NCBI GenBank assembly: GCA_025765615.1
Contig: JAIVFJ010000011.1
Location: 62,001-126,000 of the forward strand
Origin: Zopfochytrium polystomum
Lineage: Eukaryota; Chytridiomycota; Chytridiomycetes; Chytridiales; Chytridiaceae
Direction of reading: 5' to 3'
DNA length: 64,000 nucleotides
Positions 20,501 to 30,392 of this stretch are shown here, in pieces (positions within the stretch are counted from its first letter, which is position 1; each line of letters starts with the position of its first letter). Under the pieces are notes generated by a model. The model saw only the letters and a list, made by a program, of their open reading frames with translations. It was not told the DNA's origin and did not search any database. Both the position numbers and the translations under genes were made by a program.

Positions 20501-23500
20501 TCAAGCGTCCACCCCTTCCAAACGAAACAGCCCGCTCGAACGAACCGGTCCGATTGACACGAGCGTCATGAATTTGGTGGCCTTGGCAATGTGGGCCTCT
20601 AGCAGTTTGATGCAAGCGGCGGTCTGCTCGTCCCCGCCGACCGCGTCGAGTTCGAGCAGGATGCAGCCACATCGAATCAGGTTGGAGCAGGCGGCAATGA
20701 CGCTGAGCGTATGGCTCTCGGAATCGCTCTTAAGGGAGTGAGGAAGGACGAAAACATAAGTTTGGCTTTCATGTTCACATCTTTCTAATGCTTGTTACCG
20801 TTTCCTCGCGATATATGTTTGAGAGGCTGAAGAACAGCTGTGCTGCGAGTGGAAAGTTGCAGTGAACGCTGTGAAAGGACGCGAGGATCGTCTGCATCTT
20901 GTGTTTACATAGCATTTTTTGGCTACGATGAGAACTTCTGTTAAGAAAAAAGTGCGCGCTCACTTCGTTTATGTGCAGCTTGTCGGGACAGCGGTTCACG
21001 TATGAGTTCACAAATTCGTCCGTTTTAACTTCAAAGTCGATTCCCTCGATGTAAAAGGTACCCTGCCTATGATTGTTGGTCAAATCCACAAAAATAGTAC
21101 GCATATTAGGGAGAGGAGGAGGGGAGCCTTACTCTTGCAATGCAGACAATAGAAGCAGCCACGCGACTTTGACGGACGTATCAAACTCTTTGCCGACGCT
21201 GGACGTCATCCTCACGGCGGCGGCGCACTTTTGCAAGCTCGAAAGGGTCGGCTGGTTCCCACAGAGGTTGAACTGAATCTGCTCGAGCATCAACACTTGA
21301 TAGCGGTACATTTCTTCGCGGAGGCAGGCAGGCTCGTCGGTGATTGCGTCGGCAACGTCGAAAAAGTACTGACCGCCGGGGATGCCGACGACGTGGTGCG
21401 CAAAGCCGGCGAGGAAGTACGCGTACTTTGTCCTCCAGGCGACGAATCTGTTGGACGGCGCGTACAGGACGATGAGCAGCTGGAGGAGGAGGAGGATGTC
21501 GAGTCCGCCTTTGGAGGTAAAGGCGACCTGGAACATGAGCTCGATGACGTTGATGAGCTGCTCGAGGGTCGCTCGTTCGCTGTCGGTGAGGGTGAGTTGC
21601 CCCGCAGGGGCGGCGGGGACCGGTGGTGGTGGCTCGAGGGCGGGTGCGACGCGCGCGGACGTTTTTGAGCTTTTGCGCCAGCGCGGGAAGGCCCGCTTGA
21701 ATGTCTTTGCCAGTCGCGCCATGCACGCGCGGGGCATATCGGGTGCCGTGCGGAGCGAGACGACGAAGCGGTTCAGGAGAAAGGTATGGGCGACGAAGCG
21801 GCCAAATTGTCGGTGTGAGAGGGGGATCTGGTAGCCCGCTTCGGCGCACGCTTTGACGCAAAACATCTTTGCCGACGTTGCATCGCTTCGATTGGTGGGG
21901 ATGGGATTGCGGGAAGGATGTGGGCAATATGGTATTTGTAGGGTTAAAAGATAACGTTTCAAACTAAAAGACTCGCCGGACTCCGGCTACTTACCCAGAC
22001 GCCTTGTGCACGACCCCGAGGAGGTGCAAAAACTTAATCTTGACGGTAAGTGGCAGCGAGTCCTCGTACTTGGCGTCCAACTTCGCCAACTGGCGGCTGT
22101 ACGACATGGCTTCTTCCGTTTTTGACATTTCAGCTGCCGAAACAAAGCCGTCAAACAGGTAGCGGGCCTTCTTCTCGCGCTCGCCGTTGACCTCCATCAG
22201 GTGGCGAATAATGCAAGGAAGGACGAGCGACGGGTCGCCGGTCGTCAGCTTCTGCTCGTAATACGCAATCAGTGCGCGATTGAACACCTCTTTGGTGCTG
22301 GGCAGCAGTGTCGCGAGGACGCCTTGATGGATGAGGTAGTGGCAAAACGAGAAGGACATTGTTTCCGAGTCGAGCAGCTTTAGGAAACCAAACTTGTCGT
22401 CCGTTTGAATGACTTGCATCAGACGCTTTGGAGAGCCGAACTCGCTGGGCTCCAGAATGCGGTAGACTCCTGCCAGGGTTTCAAGGTCAAAGTACTGGCC
22501 AGAGACCGCCGCGACCGTGAGTAGGTGCCGAAAGTTGACGGGCAGCGCGTCCAGCCTGGAACGGTGAGAGGAGGAAGGGGGCGCGCGGATGGAAGACGAT
22601 TAAAACAATGTACGCTACGCTGCGAGAAGGAGGGGTAGGGTTGGGAATCGCCGCCATTGATACGTTACTGAGCAGAAATGGTGCCATCAAGGCCAGCGCC
22701 CGCGCGTTCCGTCATGCCCCTCCCGCGAGTCTTCCTGGAAATCCTCTGGGTCGTCTTTGCAATCTCCAGATTCAGCATCATTTCGATAGCGACGGGGACG
22801 CCCTGGCTCTTTCGAAAGACCTCGTTGACGAGGCGGTCGTCGGCGTCGTCGGTCAGCATACGGTTGCGGACGAGCGAGCGCACGTCTTCCAGGGTGAGCG
22901 GGTGCAGGGGGATGAGCCGCAGGTTCTCGGATGACGTGATGACGTCGAAGGAGCTGGGGTTGCCCCATTCCTATGGTGAAAGGGGAGGGGGAGAGTGAGT
23001 GTACGATGGGTAACCCAACAACGTCGACCTCGATGCATACCTCTCTTGGCCGGCCACCCAACAAAAAGAGCGTCGACGGGCACCACCGCATCATGAGAAC
23101 GAGAGTACCGAACGACACTTGGTCCAACCACTGCTCTACACTGTGATTAAGAGGCTGCGTATGCGCGGGAGCGGCGGAAAGTGGAAAAAAGCAAACTCCC
23201 TCCCCTGAAAACAAAAGGAGGAGCACCAAACAACGCCAAACTACCTGAACATCGTCCCACACCAACACAGTCCGCACGCCACGTCCCCTCAGCCTCTCAC
23301 TGGCTTCCGACAGCACGCTCGCCAGGCGGAGCGAGCACTCTGCGGGCGACAAGGTCACAGAGCCTTCGCAGTTGAGACCGAGGCCCGGGACGCTCGAAAG
23401 AACCTGCCACTCGAGCTCGGGGAGGGCCATAGCGTCGGCCACGCCGACGAGGTAGTCTGCAACCGAGGAGGGTGGCGGTGCGGGTGGCGGTGGCGGTGAG

Positions 23501-26096
23501 GAGTCGCGGTGGCGGCGGTCGTGGTTGTGGTCCAGCGAAGCGATCGGCGGCGGCGACTCGTTGGGGGCCGGCGGAGGCAACTGCGGTGGCGCGCCTCGGG
23601 CCTGCGACGCGCGGCTTGCTTCTCGGCGCAGGGTCTGCGAGGTGTGGCTCGCCCCACGGCGCGGCGTGTGCGGCGCGTTGGGGCCGTCGGTGGCGGCGAA
23701 CGAGTCGGGCGTGATTCTGGCGTCGATGAGGCGCTGGACGAAACTGCGGATGGCGTTGCCCAGCGCTACCATGCAGGTGCGTTTATGAGTTTCGTCGCCC
23801 ACCACCGTGCTGGAGGTAATTTTTTGTTTTGTATGAGGGGGGGGAAGAGGGGTCGAAAAGTTAATGACTAAACAGCGCAACCCAAAAGAGCCGTTTCGCG
23901 CTCTTTGTCCCTCCTACTCTCCCTTGATTATGCCCACCAGACGATAGATCCTGAGACCGACTCGACGAGGTCCACGGCGTTCTGCAGCAGCGCTGACTTG
24001 CCGATCCCCGAGCGGCCGCTGATGAAGCAGTTGCAGCCGCCCGCCCCAGTCTTCCACGTTTCCACGACGCCGCGCAGGATCGCGACTTCGGCGTCGCGAC
24101 CGGTGAGCGGCTCGCCGTCCTTTTTGCGCTCCGCGTTCTCGTCGATCAGGGCGTAGCACGTGGAGTCTTGTTGGAAGCCTGGATTGTTTATTTTTTTTTT
24201 TTTTTTTTTTTTTTCGGAGGTGTAAGTTGGACTCAAACGGGTCTGACTTCTTTTTGAAACTACACGGGCATCACCTCCCTGCTTACCTTTCAGTTTAACG
24301 TACGGCACGGGCGCCCACGCAAACTCGCCCGCGCACTCCGCAAACACCTCCTCATTCGCCAAGATCTGCGCGTCGACCGCGGTCGGCAAGCACATGAGCC
24401 TCGCCGCAAAGTTGACCGCCGAGCCGAGAATAGTCCCGTCCATCCTCGCGGCGGCGCCAATCAGCCCGGCAAACACCTTCCCCGCGGCTACGCCGATATG
24501 AAACCGACCCAACTGCTCAGCGCGCAGGCGATCGCGGAGCGCGATCAGCGCGCGGCAGGCGTAGCGGGCCTCTGCGCGCTCGTGGGCGAGGCCCTTGAGC
24601 CCCCACGCGAGGAAGGCGGTGAACCCTTTGTCGTCCATGTTGAACTGGCGGAGGCAGCCGCCAAAGGAGCGGACGGTCTGGACGACGGCGAGGAAGGCGG
24701 ATTGGGCGCGCGGGAGGTGGTCTGGGCGGTCGAGGTCGATGTCGGGGAAGCGCACGAAGGCGGCGGTGACGTTGCGCATGTCACTGTAGGCGTTCAGAGC
24801 GGATTCGGAGGCGGCGGCGGCCGCCGCGGCAGCTGGGCTGGCGTGGACGGCCGTCGTTGGGTCTGCGGCGGCGGCAGCGGCTGCTGCTGCTGCTGCGGCT
24901 GCCGCCGTGGTGGGGAAGGGGCCGATGACCTTTGCGAGGGACTCGTCGACAAACGAGAGGGCCGCGGCCCACGCGGCGGCCGAGTTTGGCGCGACGGGGG
25001 GCAATGGTTTGATAGAGTGTCGCGGGTTGTTGTTGTTTGGGCGGTGCTGGAGGATCTGTCGGACGACGGTTTCGATGTTTGCTTCAGCGTCGGAGAAGAC
25101 GACGGCGCCCGCGTCGGCGGCGGCGGGCGGGGAGGATCCGATGGCGGCGAGGTTGACGTGGAAGGGGAAGCGGTCGAGGGCAGCGGTGAGGGCGGCGATG
25201 AAGGCGAGGGAGGCGGCGAGGTTGCCGCGGTGGCCGAGGTCGAGCACGCGCGCGGCGTCCGAGAGGGCGCGGCCGGCGACCAGGTAGTCGCGTCGCACGG
25301 GCCCGCCACTGCCGCTGCCGCCGCTTCCGCTGCCGGATCCGGCCGCCGATGTCTCGCCGAGGTAGATGTGGCGGAGAGGCCCGAAGCCGAGGCCGATGTG
25401 GATGCCAATGTCCGGCGCTGCGGTGCCGGCCGAGGCTGCCGCTGCTGCAGAGAGCGGCGGCGGTTTCTGCCGCTGGAAGAGCAGGAGCAGCTCGAGGCAG
25501 CAGCCAAAGGCGTGGATGATCAAGTTTCGCCGCAAGGCCGTCGCGGCCGTCGGCTCCGACCTGTTGCGGGGGGGGAGGGTTTTTGTTGGTGTAATCGTGC
25601 GTGTTTAGTGCGGCGGTCCACGGGACGAAAACGCGAATCCGGACGGTCAGCACTTGTACTCCAAGCCAGCAACATACACAAGAACCAGCACCATACCAGC
25701 ACGCGACGGCGGAGTCGCCGGCAAACTTGACGACCGATCCGCCGGACGCGTCGACCATCTCGACGATGCGGCGGAACGGGGCGCCGATGAGGTCGCGGAG
25801 GCGCGCGGCGCCGTCGCTGCCGTGCACTTTTTCGAGGTCGCTCGTCAAGGCCGTGAAGCCTTGAATGAGCGTTAGTTGATCAAGGTGTGTGTATGTGTGT
25901 GTTTTTGGTTTCATGAATAACCAACCAACCAACCAACCCCAAAAAAAAAAAAAAAAAAAAAAAAAGGGGTACCTGATATGTCAATCACCGCCGCGACGCC
26001 GAGCTCGTCGGTTTCCAGCGACGGCAGCCGCGCGTCGAACGGGTAGCGCGCGGCGCAGGCCTCGCGGGCGCGGCGGGCGAGGAACCGAAACGCCAT
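20501..26096 (-). CDS. ADCY10: Soluble adenylyl cyclase (ADCY10 type)
   Basis: Makes cAMP from ATP; in animals this class is activated by bicarbonate and calcium. Eleven exons in transcript order (minus strand): 25973..26096, 25697..25859, 24287..25560, 23938..24178, 23245..23809, 23041..23130, 22669..22970, 21995..22555, 21133..21885, 20799..21066, 20501..20728. All phases match and give 1522 residues (human enzyme about 1610). Cyclase C1 has the metal Asp in VIDISGFTALT (D39), then KFAGDSAVACW (K86, metal D90). C2 (about 357-520) has DDKGFTAF (K407) and AVNFAARLM (N479, R483), matching the adenine-, transition-state- and phosphate-contacting residues of the family. A P-loop ATPase follows with Walker A GRSGIGKS (575-582) and Walker B VLVWDDVQWLD (from 782), then QLDALPVNFRHLL and a helical TPR-like C-terminus. 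There is no transmembrane segment. C1 and C2 are separated by an Ala-rich insert. Domain order is diagnostic; the bicarbonate response is inferred from family only. Confidence 0.93.
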
Positions 26097-27591
26097 TTTT
26101 TTGGCGCTTCCCCGCCTTTTTTTGGAGGCGGTCGCCTCCCTTTGGGCTTTGGTTTTACCCTTTTGGGTTTTTGGGTCCCCGTATCGCCTCCGCGCGCGAC
26201 GCGGGCGAAACGCAGTGTCGTCCGGGATCGGACGGTGTTGGGTGTTGCTGTATCTTCTTGCAGGGGTGGCGCTGAAAAGGACCCCTTGGCTTTTTGGTTT
26301 ACGCCGCGATCTCAAAAGGCCGGGTGGAGGGCACGCGAAAACGCACGCTGACGAGGGCGGTTGTGAGGATGGCGTCACGCGTCGTATGGGGGGGGTGGTT
26401 GCCGAGACGCCCGTGGGGAGTGGGGGAGTGGGCAGTGGTGGCGAGGGATCCGCCGAAAGCAAGTGAAATAAAAAACAAAGAAACAATAATAAATAAAGAG
26501 AAAAATGCAACAACACACGACCAAGCCACGGCGCGAATGATTCCTTCACGTTCATTTTTGTGTTTTGTTTTATTTTTCTATTTTTTATTTTTTCCTTGTT
26601 GTTTTTTCTGTTTCACACGCGCACGTATTAGTAGTAGTAGTAGTAGTAACCCGATATTGGCGAGGTGTTTTAAAAGCGGCCGTGACGCGAAAATACAAGT
26701 GGACCGTGACACCACCTCTCTCCCTCTCTCTCTCTCCGCCAAACTCCAAAAAAAGAGTGCCAGAAGGAAAGAAAAATAAGAACGCGGTCTGGTGTCTCCT
26801 CCCTCGTTTGTTTTTTTTTTCTCGTTTTCAAGATTGATTCAGAACGGTATGTCAATGCTTAAGGTGTGCACAAATTCACGGTTGAAATCTCAAGATGCTG
26901 GGAAAAAGGAATGCCCAAATTACCCCAAGATGCACTTCAATTGTCTCGCTGTTTGACAAAACAGCGGCGCTAAGGAAAGAGTCAGCAGCTAAGCGAATCT
27001 GCAGTCGGTTTGGAAAGAGAGGGTTGATATGAGGCATTGAGCAAATCGATTTAAAACAGCGAGAGGTACGGTCCCACACCTAAGCTTCTCGTGCGAAGGA
27101 TTCCATCAAACAATGAACGGCATTTGGAGTCGGCTGACCGCTTACAAATACAAACTCCATTGCTTGGTTTTAATTAACCACAAAAAGGGGAAATAAAAGT
27201 CAGCGGTTTGTTGGATTTACGAAGCAGGTTGGTGATGGCGACCAACGAGCTGGTCGAGGTCGTGGCGGCTGGGCTGCTGGTGATTATGGCACCCACTGTG
27301 CCGGTGACAGCAGCAGAGCGCTCCCGCAAAGGCTTTTACTCCGAAGCAAAGACTAGACCTCGAGTGACATCGGCTTCCGTCATCGAAGCAATCGGCCTCT
27401 GCTCTCCGTCCACCGGCCGTGGACACAGGTGAGTCAGGTGAGTGCTTGTGGTGGAGCTGTGTTGCAAGCACGGAACACCACAGGATGGCCATTCGGCCGG
27501 CAACCAAGACAAGTAAAGACTCGGTCGCGCGGAGAGGGTCCTCAGCATTCAGTACCGCAACCGTAGTGTATCAGAGAGTCTCCCAGCTGCA
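26097..27591. other. Intergenic upstream of adenylyl cyclase
   Basis: Promoter side of the cyclase gene. There are T-rich and A-rich patches, a (GTA)n microsatellite near 26629-26648 and a CTCTCT run near 26720. Short ORFs on both strands (for example 27208..27432) have no family features. Confidence 0.45.
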
Positions 27592-28049
27592 CAATCGCCC
27601 ATGGGCTCGGTGTCAGTGACACTCGAGCTCAAAAACCTGAGAAAGCAGCTTCCGGCTTATGGCTCACTGTAATCCAGCAATTTACGCTGGATTACTCTTT
27701 GGGGTCCGTATCACAACACGTTCGGCATCATACTTTGCAGTCCCCTTCATGTTGATGGCTATCTGGGTACCACACGTCGGTTTCCGATCTGTTGTGCGTT
27801 GGATTGCATGCAAGTTTGGACACCAACTGGCATTGGCTCTCCGCTACCCACACACAAACCCCATCTCTTTGTTTGATTTATCGAAGAAAGGGAAAAAATA
27901 GGTAGAGGCCACGAAGAACTGGTCGAGGACGAGGCCCCGCGGCCGTGGGCGCGGCCGTGGGTCGCGACAGGGGCTTGGGAGTGGTTTCACACAGTGTCTC
28001 TTCAGGGGCGACCTGTTGTGGGGCCTTCGAGCAGGGCCACCATGGGTTC
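27592..28049 (+). repeat. 457-base direct repeat, copy 1
   Basis: Begins CAATCGCCCATGGGCTCGG and ends GCCACCATGGGTTC. It is almost identical to 29256..29711; I see about five differences, including a one-base indel after GGGGTCCG. The copies are in the same orientation with a period of about 1664 bases. The ends are not TG...CA, and no inverted termini are visible, so it is not a clear LTR. It may be a segmental duplication. Confidence 0.95.
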
Positions 28050-28655
28050 CAGTGTTGGAAGATTGATAGTGTTGCAGTTATAGCAAGTTTTTGAGCCCTG
28101 TATCTATTTCTCCGTCGCTCCCTCGGTTGGCTCTTTTTCGCCGACGGCATCGCAGGCGGCTCTGCTTTTCGAGGTAGCGGCGCAGTTGCAGTGATCGTTC
28201 CTTACTGCTGGTCCTTGGCTTTAAAGTGAGGTTTGAGAAAAACATCAATTGATTCTTTTTTGGGGTTGAGGTGAGCGATGTCATGGGCCGCGAGGGTATC
28301 GCCACCGCCTTCCCGACCTGGATCTTCACCCTCCACTTCGAGAAGATCCCTGCGATCGGCCCTCTCTCCTTTCACCCTCTTGAATTGCAAGGAGCTCCCC
28401 CAGAACCACTTGCAAATCGCAACCGTTTGATGCACTGGGGTCCACGGGACGCCTTTTGCTTGGGTTTGCAATCACTGCGATCTTTTGACTCCCAGCGTCA
28501 AACACAGCTTCGATTTCGCCAAACCTCTCGTCCTCTGGCTTTTTCTTTGTCAATCTACCTCTCTAGGCTGATGGAATCTGACCGATCTGTGATTCTGCCT
28601 TCGCGTTCTTGCTAACAAGCTTCCCTGCGGAGCGAAATAGGATCACGCACCCGAC
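28050..28655. other. Unique sequence between direct repeat and SH3 gene
   Basis: Probable promoter and 5' flank of the SLA1-like fragment. No conserved domain was seen on either strand, although an open frame spans 28271..28615. Confidence 0.4.
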
Positions 28656-29283
28656 ATGAAGTGCAAGATCGTGGCGGAAGCCTTATACGACTACGATGCT
28701 CAAACCGACGAAGATCTTACTTTCAAAGAAGGAGCTGTTCTGCTCGTTATTGACGACTCTGATCAAGACTGGTGGACGTGCAAAGAGCGCGTGAACGATG
28801 CGTTTTCGGATGGGAAGGAAGGTCTTGCACCTGCCGCTTACATTCAGGAGGTAGAACCGGTGGACCTTGATGGCAGACTCATTTAATCGCTCTGCCCAGC
28901 TCGACCCGAAAGTTGTCGCAACCGCTCTTTATGATTACACAGCCCGAACAGACGAAGAAGTGACAATGATGGAAGGTGCAAAAGTTCTGGTATACGAAAA
29001 CGAGGATCCAGAATGGTGGTTTGTTCGGATCGATAACGAAGCAGGCCTTGTGCCTGCATCGTATTTAACCACGGTGAGTCCATAACCTCATTTTCAAGCG
29101 GGCTAACACCCGCCCTATTGGAACCAGGAAAACAGTAGTGATGTTCCTGCTGCGCCTGCGGAGGCTGCACCACCTGTGGAGGTCGCAATCGCCCAAAAAA
29201 TAAGTCTTATTCTGACGCTCGACGGCCCCGCCCCAAAGACTACTAAGGGTTTGACCAATCGCCCATGGGCTCGGTGTCAGTGA
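28656..29283 (+). pseudogene. SLA1-like N-terminal tandem SH3 fragment
   Basis: Exons 28656..28850, 28900..29073 and 29128..29283 join in frame to 174 residues; the introns are 49 and 54 bases. The first SH3 domain reads IVAEALYDYDAQTDEDLTF ... DWWTCKERVND ... GLAPAAYIQE. The second follows at once: VVATALYDYTARTDEEVTM ... EWWFVRIDNEAGLVPASYL. Two N-terminal SH3 domains with a WWT(C/V)KxRV motif are the signature of Sla1, the endocytic actin adaptor. The third SH3, SHD1 and repeat regions are missing. The reading frame runs a short acidic/Pro linker and then straight into direct repeat copy 2, where it stops (..NRPWARCQ). It is best read as a captured or truncated 5' fragment, though a short expressed SH3 protein is possible. 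Confidence 0.7.
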
Positions 29284-29711
29284 CACTCGAGCTCAAAAAC
29301 CTGAGAAAGCAGCTTCCGGCTTATGGCTCACTGTAATCCAGCAATTTACGCTGGATTACTCTTTGGGGTCCGATCACAACACGTTCCGCATCATACTTTG
29401 CAGTCCCCTTCATGTTGATGGCTATCTGGGTACCACACGTCGGTTTCCGATCTGTTGTGCGTTGGATTGCATGCAAGTTTGGACACCAACTGGCATTGGC
29501 TCTCCGCTACCCACACAGAAACCCCATCTCTTTGTTTGATTTATCGAAGAAAGGGAAAAAATAGGTAGAGGCCACGAAGAACTGGTCGAGGACGAGGCCC
29601 CGCGGCCGTGGGCGCGGCCGTGGGTCGCGACAGGGGCTTGGGAGTGGTTTCACACAGTGTCTCCTCAGGGGCGACCTGTTGTGGGGCCTTCGAGCAGGGC
29701 CACCATGGGTT
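29256..29711 (+). repeat. 457-base direct repeat, copy 2
   Basis: Near-identical to 27592..28049. Its first 28 bases supply the last codons and stop of the SLA1-like frame. The sequence beyond its end differs fully from that beyond copy 1. Confidence 0.95.
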
Positions 29712-30392
29712 CGCCGCCCATTCACTCAACCCCAACCCACCACGGCGCGTCAACGTCCACACGCAGACACACAAGAAAGAAAACTTAAACAAGTGCTGCT
29801 TGCGGGGCGGAAAAAAGAAGAGAAGAAAAAAAAAAGGAAATGCTCAAAAGAAAACGCGGCTCACACACAGCAAGAGCCACAGCGTGGAAAAGGGGGGGGA
29901 GATAGCAAAAGGAGGGAAGTACGACCAAAGCGCAACAAGACCCGGGCGGGAGCAACGAGGAGTGTCAAAGACCTGAAGAAATTTTGAGAAACGGAAACAA
30001 CGCAATTCGGGTGTGGGGGGGGGAAGGACGGGAAGAAAACGCCCCGCTTGCACACAATAAGAGAAATATTTTGTTAAAAGGGATGGCAGGGGGATGGGGG
30101 GCACCGGCCACCACAGAGGGTGACGAATGCCAACAACAATCTACACAAACGCACACCCCAACGCCAACGCATGTGCACGACCAAAACGTACACGCCGACC
30201 GCATCCTCGTTTCGACAACAGCTGGAGGTGAGTGAAGGGTGTGTTGGTGGGTGGAGTTGGGGCTGGGGCAAGGCAAAAGGGACAAGGACAGACACACAGA
30301 GCGGACAGACAAAGGGAGACACAGATAGACACCCGCACTACCGCCCAGACACTCCGCGGCCCCACAAGCCGCGAAACACAACGAACTCGGTC
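29712..30392. other. Intergenic, A-rich 3' flank
   Basis: Purine-rich sequence downstream of the minus-strand surface-protein gene. CA-rich ORFs on both strands have no family features. Confidence 0.4.

Noticed and set aside
23928..25535. Single long minus frame taken as one exon of the cyclase
   Set aside because: It reads through a 108-base intron with a Lys run; family similarity resumes exactly after consensus GTAAGC and CAG sites.
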